DNA of 64,000 bases, taken from NCBI GenBank assembly GCA_963824475.1, contig CAWGPR010000002.1:248001-312000 (forward strand). Reading direction: 5' to 3'. Below the pieces are notes generated by a model. That model had not been told where the DNA came from, searched no databases, and worked only from the letters and a program-made list of their open reading frames with translations. This document shows, piece by piece, positions 53,438-62,580 of this stretch. The stretch is from Roseiarcus sp963824475. Lineage in GTDB: Bacteria > Pseudomonadota > Alphaproteobacteria > Rhizobiales > Beijerinckiaceae. A program made the translations under genes and the position numbers. Positions within the stretch are counted from its first letter, which is position 1, and every line of letters begins with the position of its first letter.

Positions 53438-54985
53438 TCATTTCGCGGCGGCCACGTCGAAGATAATCTTGTTGCCAATGTCCTCCGGCACGACGGTTCG
53501 CCCTTGCGACGACAGCACTGAGACAAGATAATCGGCGCCGTCATTTACAACCAGCTTGAAAGCTTTGCGGTTCGAAAGGACGGCTTCGCATGGCTCGATT
53601 TTAAGCGGACTTATCCGGGCCAGACCTTCAACACCCATCGCAGCCGCATTGTTTCCGAGATATTTAAGGTCGAGCTTCGGGCAGTCCGGATAGATCAGAC
53701 GGGAGCGCAACTCGGGCGGCGAATAGTACGAAAGCTCCTCGAACTGTACAGGGCTCGTGACGAAAATGGGTTCGTCGCCCGGCGGGAGTTTCGACAGCGC
53801 GACCTTGTCGGGTTGAGCAACGCGCAACTCGGCGATCCGCGCTATGGATCTCGCTTCCGTGGCTCCCACACTGACGGCGAGCCCCGTTAGCACCACAATA
53901 GCGAGCAGAGGGGAGCCCCGGCCGAAGAAGTTGAGCAGGATTGCCGTCAGAGTCGAGATCCCGACTACCGACCAGTACACATATCTTAGCACAAACGGTT
54001 CCGCCAAGATCTTGAACAGCACGATCAGCACAGCCGGAACAATCGCTATCGCGACGATCGCCGCGAGCTCGTGCGCGGGCATGGCTACGGGGGCGCGCCT
54101 TGACCCCGCCGCAGGCAGGAATGCGGCGCCCAGGAAGGCGACGAGAAGGGCAGCAGCGGGCGTGGCGTATAACTGGATCACGAACCCTAGGTGCGCCGTC
54201 CCCCAGAAATGCGCGCTAAACCGTTGCGCGGCGACGATGAACGGGTAGTGGAGCGCCAGCACAAGTCCGATCGGCGCGAGCACGGCAAGCCAAACCGCGA
54301 AATCAAATCTTCCGCTCTTCCGCCAACGAACAAGCTCGGCGAGCAACAGGCAGGCCGAGAAGAAAACCGTGAAATAGTGCAGCGCCGGCATCGTCCCTGA
54401 GAACAACGCCAGCAAGGACAGCGACAGCAAGCGATTGCGTCCTTCAGCGGCCTGCCGCCAGCACACCAGGGACAACGCGGCGATCCCGAAGATGAGGCCG
54501 TAGGGCCGACCCTCGCTTCCATAGTCGAATACGAGTTGATATGCGATGAGGACCGCGACGAACGCATAGAGCGCGGGAAGCCGGTGATGGAGAAACCCCA
54601 AAAGCCCGGCGCCCATTGCGCAGAAGCCGATTGTTGAGGGAAGCCGGATGGCGAGTGACTCGGGAGCGATCGGCAACAGCAGGTGACAGATCACAACATA
54701 GAGAGGGGGAGCGACGTCGGCCCCGTCCAGCGTGGCGTCTATGATCTCGGAAACCGAGCCCAGCTTGGCCATATAAAGAGTGGCGATCTCATCGGCCCAA
54801 AGATGCAGCCGCAAGTCCTTGTCAAAGAGATAAACGAATACAACTCCGATCAGGATCGAGCCGACAGCCCAATAGCGTTTCTCGACAAACGCTTCGAATG
54901 ACCAAAGCCTTGTATCGAGCGCCTGCAAATTGCGCGATGTCGCGCGTTGCGCACTTTTCGCTCTGTCAACCGCGGCAAACGTCAC
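53438..54985 (-). CDS. GT-C type membrane glycosyltransferase (ArnT/PMT-like)
   Basis: 515 residues with about ten membrane helices. The first periplasmic loop has LHLWADEIATLYMAKLG, the acidic motif of GT-C enzymes that use polyprenyl-phosphate sugars. The C-terminal ~130 residues are a soluble periplasmic domain (PPGDEPIFVTSPVQFEELSYY). It probably transfers a sugar to a lipid or protein on the periplasmic face. Acceptor and sugar are unknown. It sits near a GT2/EamA cassette that could supply a lipid-linked sugar. Confidence 0.75.
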   Translation of the reverse strand: MTFAAVDRAKSAQRATSRNLQALDTRLWSFEAFVEKRYWAVGSILIGVVFVYLFDKDLRLHLWADEIATLYMAKLGSVSEIIDATLDGADVAPPLYVVICHLLLPIAPESLAIRLPSTIGFCAMGAGLLGFLHHRLPALYAFVAVLIAYQLVFDYGSEGRPYGLIFGIAALSLVCWRQAAEGRNRLLSLSLLALFSGTMPALHYFTVFFSACLLLAELVRWRKSGRFDFAVWLAVLAPIGLVLALHYPFIVAAQRFSAHFWGTAHLGFVIQLYATPAAALLVAFLGAAFLPAAGSRRAPVAMPAHELAAIVAIAIVPAVLIVLFKILAEPFVLRYVYWSVVGISTLTAILLNFFGRGSPLLAIVVLTGLAVSVGATEARSIARIAELRVAQPDKVALSKLPPGDEPIFVTSPVQFEELSYYSPPELRSRLIYPDCPKLDLKYLGNNAAAMGVEGLARISPLKIEPCEAVLSNRKAFKLVVNDGADYLVSVLSSQGRTVVPEDIGNKIIFDVAAAK

Positions 54986-55025
54986 ACACCCTCCGCGCGT
55001 TGCTCACGGGCTTGGTCGCTGCCAT

Positions 55026-55241
55026 CTAGTGTCCTGATTCGGAAGTTCTGCGTATTACAGCCTCGTCCTGAGGCGCCGCGAAGCGGCCTCGAAGGACGCA
55101 TCCAGTACGCTGTTCCGGCGTCGCCCTCTGGAGCATCCTTCGAGACGCGAGGCTTCGCCTCGCCCTCAGGATGAAGTGGGGTTCGCCGCGCCCGGCTGAC
55201 GACAACGCATAATCCAACGAACTTCGAATCCAGCACACTAG
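55026..55241. mobile_element. MITE-like element with CTAG ends and internal REP-like hairpins
   Basis: About 215 bp between two CTAG sites. The ends are inverted repeats (TAGTGTCCTGATTCGGAAG versus, from the other side, TAGTGTGCTGGATTCGAAG). Inside lie the complementary blocks CTCGTCCTGAGG...TCGAAGGACG and CATCCTTCGAGACGC...CCTCAGGATGA, widely seen REP-like palindromes of Hyphomicrobiales. The TA within CTAG fits mobilisation by an IS630-type transposase. No gene is encoded. Confidence 0.6.
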
Positions 55242-55313
55242 GGCTAAGTCGGACTAGCCTAAATCGGCCAAAACATCAACACAGATGTTTGGACACGTTT
55301 GTTTAAAGCCGAT

Positions 55314-55387
55314 CCGGCCTGTCTAGGGCCGATCCAGCGGGGCTTGCTCAGAGCAAGGCCGCGCGCCATTTTTCATTGATCGCGTGT
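55314..55387. repeat. 74-bp direct repeat, copy 1
   Basis: Differs by one base from 57725-57798 (GTCTAGGGCC versus GTCTAGAGCC). It contains a small hairpin (CTTGCT-CAG-AGCAAG). The two copies bracket the EamA/methyltransferase/GT2 cassette. Confidence 0.9.
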
Positions 55388-55559
55388 TGATCCGCTCCCG
55401 ATCTTTGGACCGCCGGAAGGTAGAGTTTTCCGGCCTTTGAACGCGCCGGCGCGAGGCCTCTCCCATGTGTGATCCCAATCAGCCGCCACTGCCGACGACC
55501 CGGATCAGCGGCTCACTCATCGGCGCCGCGGCATGCCGCGGTTGAGGCGTGAATCTGAT

Positions 55560-55910
55560 TTATCGCGCGGCAACAGCCAGCATAGCGACCCCAAAACCAA
55601 TAATAACGATTGCTGCGACGTGGGTCGGCGTAATAACTTCATCGTAAAGAAAGTGACCGATAAGGACCGCTGCGATGTAGGAGGCCGCTGTGCAAGGCAG
55701 GGCGACAGAGAGCGGAATGCGGCGCAGGGCCACGATATACAGGAAAGAGGCAGCGATATAGAGCGTCAGGCCAGCCGCTGTCCTCAGATCTAGGACTTGC
55801 CCGATGAAATCCGCTGAAGGGGATCGGCCAAGAGCGCCAGCCTTCAACAAAGTCTGGCCACCGACGCTAATCAGTATGGCGCTCCAGAGAAAAATCCAGG
55901 ATATAGTCAT
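55560..55910 (-). CDS. EamA/SMR-like four-helix membrane protein
   Basis: 116 residues, four hydrophobic helices. SAILISVGGQTLLKAGAL at the start and CTAASYIAAVLIGHFLYDE in the third helix match small EamA/SMR-like proteins such as ArnE/ArnF, which move lipid-linked sugars across the inner membrane, and SMR exporters. Its place beside a dolichyl-phosphate-sugar-synthase-like GT2 gene favours the flippase reading. It is the last gene of the minus-strand cassette. Confidence 0.75.
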   Translation of the reverse strand: MTISWIFLWSAILISVGGQTLLKAGALGRSPSADFIGQVLDLRTAAGLTLYIAASFLYIVALRRIPLSVALPCTAASYIAAVLIGHFLYDEVITPTHVAAIVIIGFGVAMLAVAAR

Positions 55911-55963
55911 GATATCCTTAAACTGCTCGTGCTCATCACCATAATCCAGCTATTTCCAACCCA

Positions 55964-56600
55964 TTACCTGACACGTGCCCGGATTAACATTTGCTTCGCC
56001 AGCGGCTTTATTGGCGACGCGAGATACGCTCTGATCAAAGTTTCGCTAACTGGAAGACGCGCCTTCATAGAGGACGGTAGAAAACGAGGCCGAACCTCAA
56101 TCACCTCGAACCCGTTTGCGCTGATCAGATCAGACAAACCAACGTGAGTGTAAATTGAGACGTGGGTGTAGTCATCAAAATATTCTCGGAACGCGTGCGC
56201 AAAATTGGGCTGAATAACGTTCAGTGTTCCTTTTGGGTAAAGAAGCCCCCTGAGACCCTCAAGCAGGCGCATCAGTTCGCTTTGGGTTAGATGTTCAAAA
56301 AGGTTGCTGGCAAGCGCGAAATCGACGTGTCCGTTTACGAGGCTTCCGACCTCAACTGCCGAACCAACGATCGCTTCCACCCCCGGCTCAAGATATTTGG
56401 TAAATTCCGACCAAGAGTTCGAGAGCAATTCGCCGGCGCGCAACGACTTCGTTAATGAACGCGCCATATCCGCAACCAATATCAAGGACGCAATCATCGG
56501 GAGCGATTTGCCGATTGAAATAATATCGCCACAGAGCCCGCCAGAGGACTTTCCGCCGGGGATCCGGGGTAAAGCGAACGTCATGATAGCTGGCGGTCAT
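55964..56600 (-). pseudogene. Class I SAM-dependent methyltransferase, frameshifted
   Basis: The first frame (from the ATG at 56600) reads DCVLDIGCGYGAFINEV, the SAM-binding motif I, and runs to about 56430. The native continuation is in another frame: WSEFTKYLEPGVEAIVGSA, DFALASNLFEHLTQSELM, then FREYFDDYTHVSIYTHVGL to the stop at 55964. The switch occurs around 56425-56440 (CTCGAACTCTTGG on the coding strand). As read, the product is cut after motif I. The start overlaps the stop of the GT2 gene by ATGA. It is either a real indel or a sequencing error. Confidence 0.75.
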
Positions 56601-57658
56601 CTGGTCGGAAGCCGCCACTCGGTGATAATCCCCATTATCATTCGCAGGCCGACGGTTAGCGCGCGCAGGTTGCTGACATTGCCGCCTTTGCTTTCGCCAA
56701 CTCGTGGATGGAAGGTCACTGGGCACTCGACGACTTTCAAACCGTATCCAAGCGCGCGATCAATAAAATGAGCGTTGAATTCCAGGTTCAGCGTCGGATC
56801 GAGAAGCGGCATCAGGCGCTTAAGCGCATCGTGACGACACAATTTGTAGGTCGTGCCGACGTCCGTCAAAGTGGCTCGGCCAAGATGCTTGGACTCGAGC
56901 AGTTTCCCCACGAAGAGATTCCCGTAAAACATAAACGTGCTTAGCTGAGTCGTATGCGCGCGCAGCGGTTCGACGGTGCGGGTGCCATTGACAATGTCCG
57001 CGTGCGGCGCATACGCAATCAGCTTTTCGATATCCGCCGCCCGGAACGTCATATCGCCTTCACACAAAACAATCAGGCCCGCGCCGTCAGTGGCCGCCAG
57101 GCCCTCCTGCAGACAACGATAGACGCAATGGCCATAACCCTGCTTTGGCTCGTTCAAAGCGATCGCGCCCGCGTCCGACGCGACGGAAATTGTGTTGTCG
57201 CTGCTGTTGTTGCTGATCACAGTCAACGACGTGACAAACGGCGAACCAAGGAAGTCCCTGACAGCATCGCCTATACTCGCCTCATCATTGTAAGCTGTCA
57301 GCGCGACCGTCACATGCCGGTCGACCACCGGATCGAAGCGGATAGGCTCATCAGGACGCTTGCGCGAGAGCAGCGCCAGCACGTCGACCAACGCAAGCCC
57401 GACGCCGAGCGTCACCGGGATGCCGCTGTACCAGACGATCCATTCGTTTATGGCGCGGAGCTGGGCGTTCAGGCCGAGCAAATACCGCGGAACAACGAGG
57501 GCGACGCCGAAGAGGTACGCAGTAACGCCGAAGCAGAACAAGAGTATCGCGTACATTAGTACAGGTGTTTTGACCAAAGGCGGCTTGCCCGGCGAAAAAG
57601 AGCCGTTCATGCCTGTCTTAGCTTCCCCGTGAACCTGGTGGTCCATTACAGCTTCCAT
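56597..57658 (-). CDS. GT2-family glycosyltransferase (polyprenyl-phosphate sugar synthase type)
   Basis: 353 residues. Two hydrophobic helices lie at the N-terminus (about 32-60 and 73-93), then a GT-A domain: HVTVALTAYNDEASIG, VISNNSSDNT, LCEGDMTFRAADIEKLI with the DxD-like EGDMTF, and DVGTTYKLCRHDALKRLMP. It probably transfers a sugar from a nucleotide donor to a polyprenyl phosphate. A second start (ATGGACCACC) 12 bases inside is possible. The methyltransferase start overlaps its stop by four bases. Confidence 0.82.
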   Translation of the reverse strand: MEAVMDHQVHGEAKTGMNGSFSPGKPPLVKTPVLMYAILLFCFGVTAYLFGVALVVPRYLLGLNAQLRAINEWIVWYSGIPVTLGVGLALVDVLALLSRKRPDEPIRFDPVVDRHVTVALTAYNDEASIGDAVRDFLGSPFVTSLTVISNNSSDNTISVASDAGAIALNEPKQGYGHCVYRCLQEGLAATDGAGLIVLCEGDMTFRAADIEKLIAYAPHADIVNGTRTVEPLRAHTTQLSTFMFYGNLFVGKLLESKHLGRATLTDVGTTYKLCRHDALKRLMPLLDPTLNLEFNAHFIDRALGYGLKVVECPVTFHPRVGESKGGNVSNLRALTVGLRMIMGIITEWRLPTR

Positions 57659-57674
57659 TTATAAGAAATCTTAG

Positions 57675-57703
57675 TGTATATTATCGACTTTTGGATAAAC
57701 TAA
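57675..57703 (-). promoter_or_regulatory. Possible sigma-70 promoter of the GT2 cassette
   Basis: On the minus strand TTAGTT (57703-57698) and TATACA (57680-57675) are 17 bases apart, in a markedly AT-rich stretch just upstream of the GT2 start at 57658. The short distance to the ATG would make the leader very short. Confidence 0.3.
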
Positions 57704-57724
57704 TATAACTTAGCTGTAAACGCC

Positions 57725-57798
57725 CCGGCCTGTCTAGAGCCGATCCAGCGGGGCTTGCTCAGAGCAAGGCCGCGCGCCATTTTTCATTGATCGCGTGT
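57725..57798. repeat. 74-bp direct repeat, copy 2
   Basis: Differs by one base from 55314-55387. It lies beyond the 3' end of the gtrA-like gene. Confidence 0.9.
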
Positions 57799-57902
57799 CA
57801 GGAGACGTCAGACACGTCGGTGCGGGAACGCTAATCGAGAGGCCGACACGGACGGCGACCCTTCTCGCCCGTCTGGGATGGACCGGCGGAAATCGCCCGA
57901 GG

Positions 57903-58340
57903 TCAGTGGCGAAAGGCGAAGGACCGAAAGCCGATGAAGGTCAGAACCATCGCCACGCCGCTGCCTGCGGCGACGAACAAGGGCAGGATCGCTGGCGTGA
58001 CGGCGATCCCGACGCCGGGGGCTAAAATAACGCAGGCCGAATAGACCGCGTAGTTGACCGCGAGCCCGACCGAGGCCACCCCCCAATAGCGGAGGAAGGC
58101 GCGGAGGAAGGGCGCGCGCGAGTGGCGGAACGTAATCGCCCGGTTGAGGGCGAAATTGACAATCGTTGCGATGATGAAGCCCGGCGGTCGGGCGAGTTCC
58201 GGCGGCAGGCCGACATATTTGGCGCAGGCAAAGGTGATTCCGGCGTCGACGAAATAGCCGATGACGCCGATCGCCGCGAAGGCGGGAACTTGCGCCCCGA
58301 TGCGCCCGTGGGCGGGGGCGGCCGGCTTGACGGCGTTCAT
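57903..58340 (-). CDS. GtrA-family membrane protein
   Basis: 145 residues from the ATG before NAVKPAAPAHG. Four hydrophobic helices are visible, with the family features FAAIGVIGYFVDAGITF, FIIATIVNFALNRAITFR and FIGFRSFAFRH. GtrA-like proteins work with polyprenyl-sugar glycosyltransferases, probably moving the lipid-linked sugar. It is divergent from prpE and precedes the GT2 cassette on the same strand, separated by the 74-bp repeat. Confidence 0.82.
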   Translation of the reverse strand: MNAVKPAAPAHGRIGAQVPAFAAIGVIGYFVDAGITFACAKYVGLPPELARPPGFIIATIVNFALNRAITFRHSRAPFLRAFLRYWGVASVGLAVNYAVYSACVILAPGVGIAVTPAILPLFVAAGSGVAMVLTFIGFRSFAFRH

Positions 58341-58489
58341 CGGCGACCAGCTCCTTATCCCCGGGCCCCGGCATGAGCGGGCCATCGCCAGCGCCTCCCC
58401 GCGCCGACGTTGCGTTCCGGCGCTTGAGGCGCGACAGTTCGCGCGCGATCAAGGCGCGCCGGAGTTCGGCGGCGGAACGGAGCAAAACG

Positions 58490-60391
58490 ATGACCAGCGG
58501 CTATCGGCAGACCTATGATCGCTGGCGCGCCGATCCGCAAGCCTTCTGGGCGGAGGCGGCGCGGGACATCGCCTGGATTAAGCCGCCGGAGCGCATTTTC
58601 GACCCGGAGGCCGGCGTCTACGGCCGCTGGTTCCCCGACGCGCGCTGCAACGCTTGCTTCAACGCGCTCGACCGGCATGTCGAGGCCGGCCGCGACGATG
58701 AGATCGCGCTCTATTATGACAGCCCGGTCACTGCGACCAAGCGCGCCATTGCATATCGCGAACTGCTCGACGAGACGGCGACGCTCGGCGCCGCGCTCAA
58801 CGACCTCGGGGTCGCGGCGGGCGACCGGGTGTTGATCTACATGCCGATGATTCCCGAGGCGATCGTCGCCATGCTCGCTTGCGCCCGCATCGGCGCCGTG
58901 CATTCGGTGGTGTTCGGCGGCTTCGCCGCCAAGGAGCTGGCGACCCGCATCGACGACGCAGAGCCGAAGGTCGTTCTGACCGCGAGCTGCGGCGTCGAGC
59001 CGGGCCGGATCGTCGAATATAAGCCGCTGCTCGATCTCGCGATCGCTCTCGCCAGGCACAAGCCGGCGACGTGCGTCGTCTATCAGCGCCCGCAGATCAA
59101 GGCGGACATGAACGAGGCCCGCGATCGCGACTGGACCGCGCTCGTCGAGGCCGCCAGGGCTGCGGGCCGGCGGGCGCCCTGCGCCGACCTCGCCGCGACC
59201 GATCCGCTCTATATCCTCTACACCTCCGGCACCACCGGCTCGCCGAAGGGCGTGGTGCGCGACATCGGCGGCTATCTTGTCGCGCTCAAATGGTCGATGT
59301 CGGCGATCTATGACGTCAAGCCTGGGGAGACCTATTGGGCCGGCTCCGACATCGGCTGGGTCGTCGGCCATTCCTACATCGTCTACGGGCCGCTGCTGCA
59401 CGGCTGCGCCAGCGTCCTTTACGAGGGCAAACCAATCGGGACGCCCGACGCCGGCGCCTATTGGCGGGTGATCGAGGACTACAAGGTGGCGGCGTTCTTC
59501 ACCGCGCCAACCGGCTTGCGCGCCGTGCGCAAGGAGGACCCGCAGGCGAGGCTCCTCAAAAATTACGACATCACGTCGATGCGCACCTTGTTCCTCGCCG
59601 GCGAGCGCGCCGACCCGGACACGGTCGCCTGGGCCGAGACGGTTTTGGGCGTCCCGGTGGTCGACCACTGGTGGCAGACGGAGACCGGCTGGGCGATCGC
59701 GGCCAATCCGGTCGGCTTAGGGTTGCTGCCGATCAAGCGCGGCTCGCCCAGCGTGCCGATGCCGGGCTACGACGTTCGTGTCGTCGACGAGGCGACGAAG
59801 CCTGTGCCGGCCGGCACGATGGGCTCGATCGTCGTCAAGCTGCCGCTGCCGCCCGGGTGCTTGCCGACGCTCTACCGCCAGGATGAGCGCATGCGGGAGA
59901 GCTACCTCAAGGAGTTCCCCGGCTATTACAAGACTGCTGACGCCGGGTTCATTGACGAGGACGGCTATCTCACCATCCTTGGGCGGACCGACGACATCAT
60001 CAACGTCGCCGGCCATCGCTTGTCGACCGGCGGCATGGAGGAAGTCGTCGCCTCGCACCCGGACGTGGCCGAATGCGCCGTGCTCGGGGTCAAGGACTTA
60101 ATCAAGGGCGAGACCCCATGCGGGTTCCTGGTCTTGAAGGCGGGCGTCAACCGGCCTCCGCAAGAGATCGAGACGGAGGTCGTGAAACTGGTGCGCGACA
60201 GAATAGGCCCGGTCGCCGCGTTCAAGACGGCGATCGTCGTGCCCCGCCTGCCCAAGACCCGCTCGGGCAAGATCCTGCGCGGCACGATGAAGAAGATCGC
60301 CGACGCGGACCCCTGGTCGACCCCGGCGACGATCGAGGATCCGAAGGCTTTGGACGAGATCAAGGAGGCCCTTGCGGCGCGAGGGCGGTAG
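58490..60391 (+). CDS. prpE: Propionyl-CoA synthetase
   Basis: 633 residues from the ATG before TSGYRQTYDRW. The opening YRQTYDRWRADPQAFWAEAA is typical of PrpE. ATP-binding YTSGTTGSPKGVVRD, the WWQTETGW region, DDIINVAGHRLSTGGMEEV and the Lys near KTRSGKILRGTM complete the AMP-forming acyl-CoA synthetase signature. It makes propionyl-CoA from propionate in the cytoplasm. The Trp in the WWQTETG acyl pocket is shared with acetyl-CoA synthetases, so acetate may be a minor substrate. A longer frame upstream overlaps gtrA. Confidence 0.9.
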   Translation: MTSGYRQTYDRWRADPQAFWAEAARDIAWIKPPERIFDPEAGVYGRWFPDARCNACFNALDRHVEAGRDDEIALYYDSPVTATKRAIAYRELLDETATLGAALNDLGVAAGDRVLIYMPMIPEAIVAMLACARIGAVHSVVFGGFAAKELATRIDDAEPKVVLTASCGVEPGRIVEYKPLLDLAIALARHKPATCVVYQRPQIKADMNEARDRDWTALVEAARAAGRRAPCADLAATDPLYILYTSGTTGSPKGVVRDIGGYLVALKWSMSAIYDVKPGETYWAGSDIGWVVGHSYIVYGPLLHGCASVLYEGKPIGTPDAGAYWRVIEDYKVAAFFTAPTGLRAVRKEDPQARLLKNYDITSMRTLFLAGERADPDTVAWAETVLGVPVVDHWWQTETGWAIAANPVGLGLLPIKRGSPSVPMPGYDVRVVDEATKPVPAGTMGSIVVKLPLPPGCLPTLYRQDERMRESYLKEFPGYYKTADAGFIDEDGYLTILGRTDDIINVAGHRLSTGGMEEVVASHPDVAECAVLGVKDLIKGETPCGFLVLKAGVNRPPQEIETEVVKLVRDRIGPVAAFKTAIVVPRLPKTRSGKILRGTMKKIADADPWSTPATIEDPKALDEIKEALAARGR

Positions 60392-60469
60392 TCTGGACCC
60401 GGACCTGGCCTCGAAAGGGCCACCGCCCGCGGGCCGTCGCGGTCTCCGCCTCCGTTGACGGCAGCGAAT

Positions 60470-60937
60470 TCAGAGATCCCGTGCCAGCCAATAGGTGAGC
60501 GCCTGCACAAGCTGGGCCACGCGTCGGCGATTGGATTCCTCGAACATCACCTGGTCCACCGCCGAAGCCTGATATCTCGTAATCGCCCGCACGGGCCATT
60601 GCACGCCGCCAAGCGTCGCGACGCCGCTGATGTTGTCCTGAGCCCAGCCGTCCTTGTTTGCCCCGAGGGTGACGTAGTCGACCCGGACGACCAGCGTGCC
60701 CCCGTGCGGCGTCATGCGGCCCGCCAGAGCTTGGCTCAGTTGACCCGGGAGTCCGTCCCGCACCCATGAGGCTGTCGGCTCGCCCACGTTCGCACGCAAT
60801 GGCCCGACATCGACTTGAAGATTGCGGATCGCGGGGCGCGATTGCGCAAGCGCGTCCTGCGACGGCGCCGCTGCGAGAAGCGGAAAGGCGCCGCATGCCG
60901 CAATCGCAAGCCGACGTATCAATCCAAAGCGAGACAT
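60470..60937 (-). CDS. Exported hypothetical protein
   Basis: 155 residues from the ATG before SRFGLIRRLAIAACG, which gives a signal peptide ending near DALAQSRP. The mature part is one small alpha/beta domain (LVVRVDYVTLGAN, WPVRAITRYQASAVDQVMFEESN) that lacks membrane helices. The family is not recognised. It converges with prpE. Confidence 0.62.
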   Translation of the reverse strand: MSRFGLIRRLAIAACGAFPLLAAAPSQDALAQSRPAIRNLQVDVGPLRANVGEPTASWVRDGLPGQLSQALAGRMTPHGGTLVVRVDYVTLGANKDGWAQDNISGVATLGGVQWPVRAITRYQASAVDQVMFEESNRRRVAQLVQALTYWLARDL

Positions 60938-61234
60938 ATGTCGCCTCGACAGGCAGGGGGCGCCGCCTTCGCGGCATGCGCTTCGGCGGGTTTTGGCCGC
61001 TTCCGCTTGCGCGCCGTATTCCGGCAAAGGGCGCCTGCCCAAACTACCGCGGCTTTGCCAGCCTGTCGACCGCACGCCCGGTTCGCGCCATCCCGCTTCC
61101 CGAGGCTGGCGCCGCCATGCGTGGCCGGCCCGCCTAGCAGGATGGCGCAGGGCGGTCTATATGTCGCGGGACCGTCATGATTGCGCCGCCGCTCGGCCAG
61201 TCGGGCGGGTTTCGTCAATTTTGATCGGACCGCG

Positions 61235-62530
61235 ATGACGTCTTCCGCTTCCCCCGCGCCGCAGGTGGCGAATTTCACCCTTTCGAACGGGCTCGACGTC
61301 GTCGTCATTCCCGATCATCGCGCGCCCGTCGTCACTCACATGATCTGGTATCGCAATGGCGCGGCTGACGATCCGCCGGGCAAATCCGGCATCGCTCACT
61401 TCCTCGAACATCTCATGTTCAAGGGCACGAAGCGTCATCCCAAGGGCGAGTTCTCGGAATTCATCTCCGAAGTGGGCGGCATGGAGAACGCCTTCACCGG
61501 CAACGATTTCACCGCCTATTTCCAGCAGATCGCCAAGCAACACCTCAAGGCCTGCATGGCGTTCGAAGCCGACCGCATGACGGGCTTGACCTTGACCGAC
61601 GACATCGTTGCGCCCGAGCGCGACGTGGTGCTCGAGGAGCGGCGCATGCATTGCGACACCGATCCCGGCGCGCAACTTGGCGAAGCGGTGCAGGCGACGC
61701 TCTTCACCCATCATCCCTACGGGATTCCGGTCATCGGCTGGGGGCATGAGATCGAGGGCTTAAACCGCGCGGACGCGCTCGCCTATTACAAGCGCTTTTA
61801 TACGCCCGAGAACGCCATTCTGGTGGTGGCGGGCGACGTCGAGCCGGACGAAGCGCGCGCGCTGGCCGAGGAGACATACGGCAAGATCAAGCCGCGCGGG
61901 GCGAAGCCTGAGCGCGTCCGCCCGATGGAGCCGCCGACCGTCGCCAGCCGGTTGGTCACGGTCGCCGACGACAAGGTCGAGCAGCCGGGGTGGCAGCGGC
62001 ATTATCTCGCGCCGTCGGCCCGCACCGCGCGCGAAGGCGAAGCGGAAGCGCTCGAAGTGCTCGCCCATCTGCTTGGCGGCGGTCAGACGAGCTTTCTCTA
62101 TCGCACGCTGGTGATCGAGGAGCGGCTCGCCGTCTCCGCCTGGGCCTATTACCATGGCGCGGCGGTCGACCAGAGCCGGTTCATCGTCAACATGACGCCT
62201 GCGCCGGGCGTGTCGCTTGAGATGCTGGATAAAGCGTTCGACCGGACGCTGGCGAGGTTCGTGGACGACGGGTTTGACGCCGGCGACCTCGAGCGCGCCA
62301 AGACGCGGATGGTTGCCGACGCCATATACGCCCAAGACAGCCAATCGGACCTGGCGCGCTGGTATGGCTCGTCGCTGGCGATCGGCCAGACCTTGCGCGA
62401 CGTCGAGGAATGGCCAGCAAGGATCGAGCGGGTCAACGCCGAGGACGTGGTCGCGGCGGCCCGCCGCTGGCTCGATCACAAGCCCGCGGTGACCGGGCAT
62501 CTCACGCCTCTCATCGACGAGGCGGCTTGA
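61235..62530 (+). CDS. M16 zinc peptidase, catalytic member
   Basis: 431 residues from the ATG before TSSASPAPQVANFTLSNG. The inverted zinc motif HFLEH occurs in KSGIAHFLEHLMFKGT, and the third ligand Glu follows about 75 residues later (ERDVVLEERRM). The C-terminal lobe is the non-catalytic M16C domain. It degrades peptides as a heterodimer or clam-shell with the next gene. The signal sequence is not obvious, although many family members are periplasmic. Confidence 0.9.
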   Translation: MTSSASPAPQVANFTLSNGLDVVVIPDHRAPVVTHMIWYRNGAADDPPGKSGIAHFLEHLMFKGTKRHPKGEFSEFISEVGGMENAFTGNDFTAYFQQIAKQHLKACMAFEADRMTGLTLTDDIVAPERDVVLEERRMHCDTDPGAQLGEAVQATLFTHHPYGIPVIGWGHEIEGLNRADALAYYKRFYTPENAILVVAGDVEPDEARALAEETYGKIKPRGAKPERVRPMEPPTVASRLVTVADDKVEQPGWQRHYLAPSARTAREGEAEALEVLAHLLGGGQTSFLYRTLVIEERLAVSAWAYYHGAAVDQSRFIVNMTPAPGVSLEMLDKAFDRTLARFVDDGFDAGDLERAKTRMVADAIYAQDSQSDLARWYGSSLAIGQTLRDVEEWPARIERVNAEDVVAAARRWLDHKPAVTGHLTPLIDEAA

Positions 62531-62580
62531 GGCAGCCGCGATCTCCCGCTCCCCCGCGCGGAGCCAAAAAGACGAAACCC

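Larger units (their letters stand above)
54986..55559. other. Gene-free stretch with a MITE-like element and a 74-bp repeat
   Basis: Contains the MITE-like element at 55026-55241 and the first copy of a 74-bp direct repeat at 55314-55387. No coding frame was recognised in the remainder. Confidence 0.5.

Noticed and set aside
51982..53466. Plus-strand frame of 494 codons
   Set aside because: Antisense to the acyl-CoA synthetase, whose catalytic motifs are all on the minus strand.
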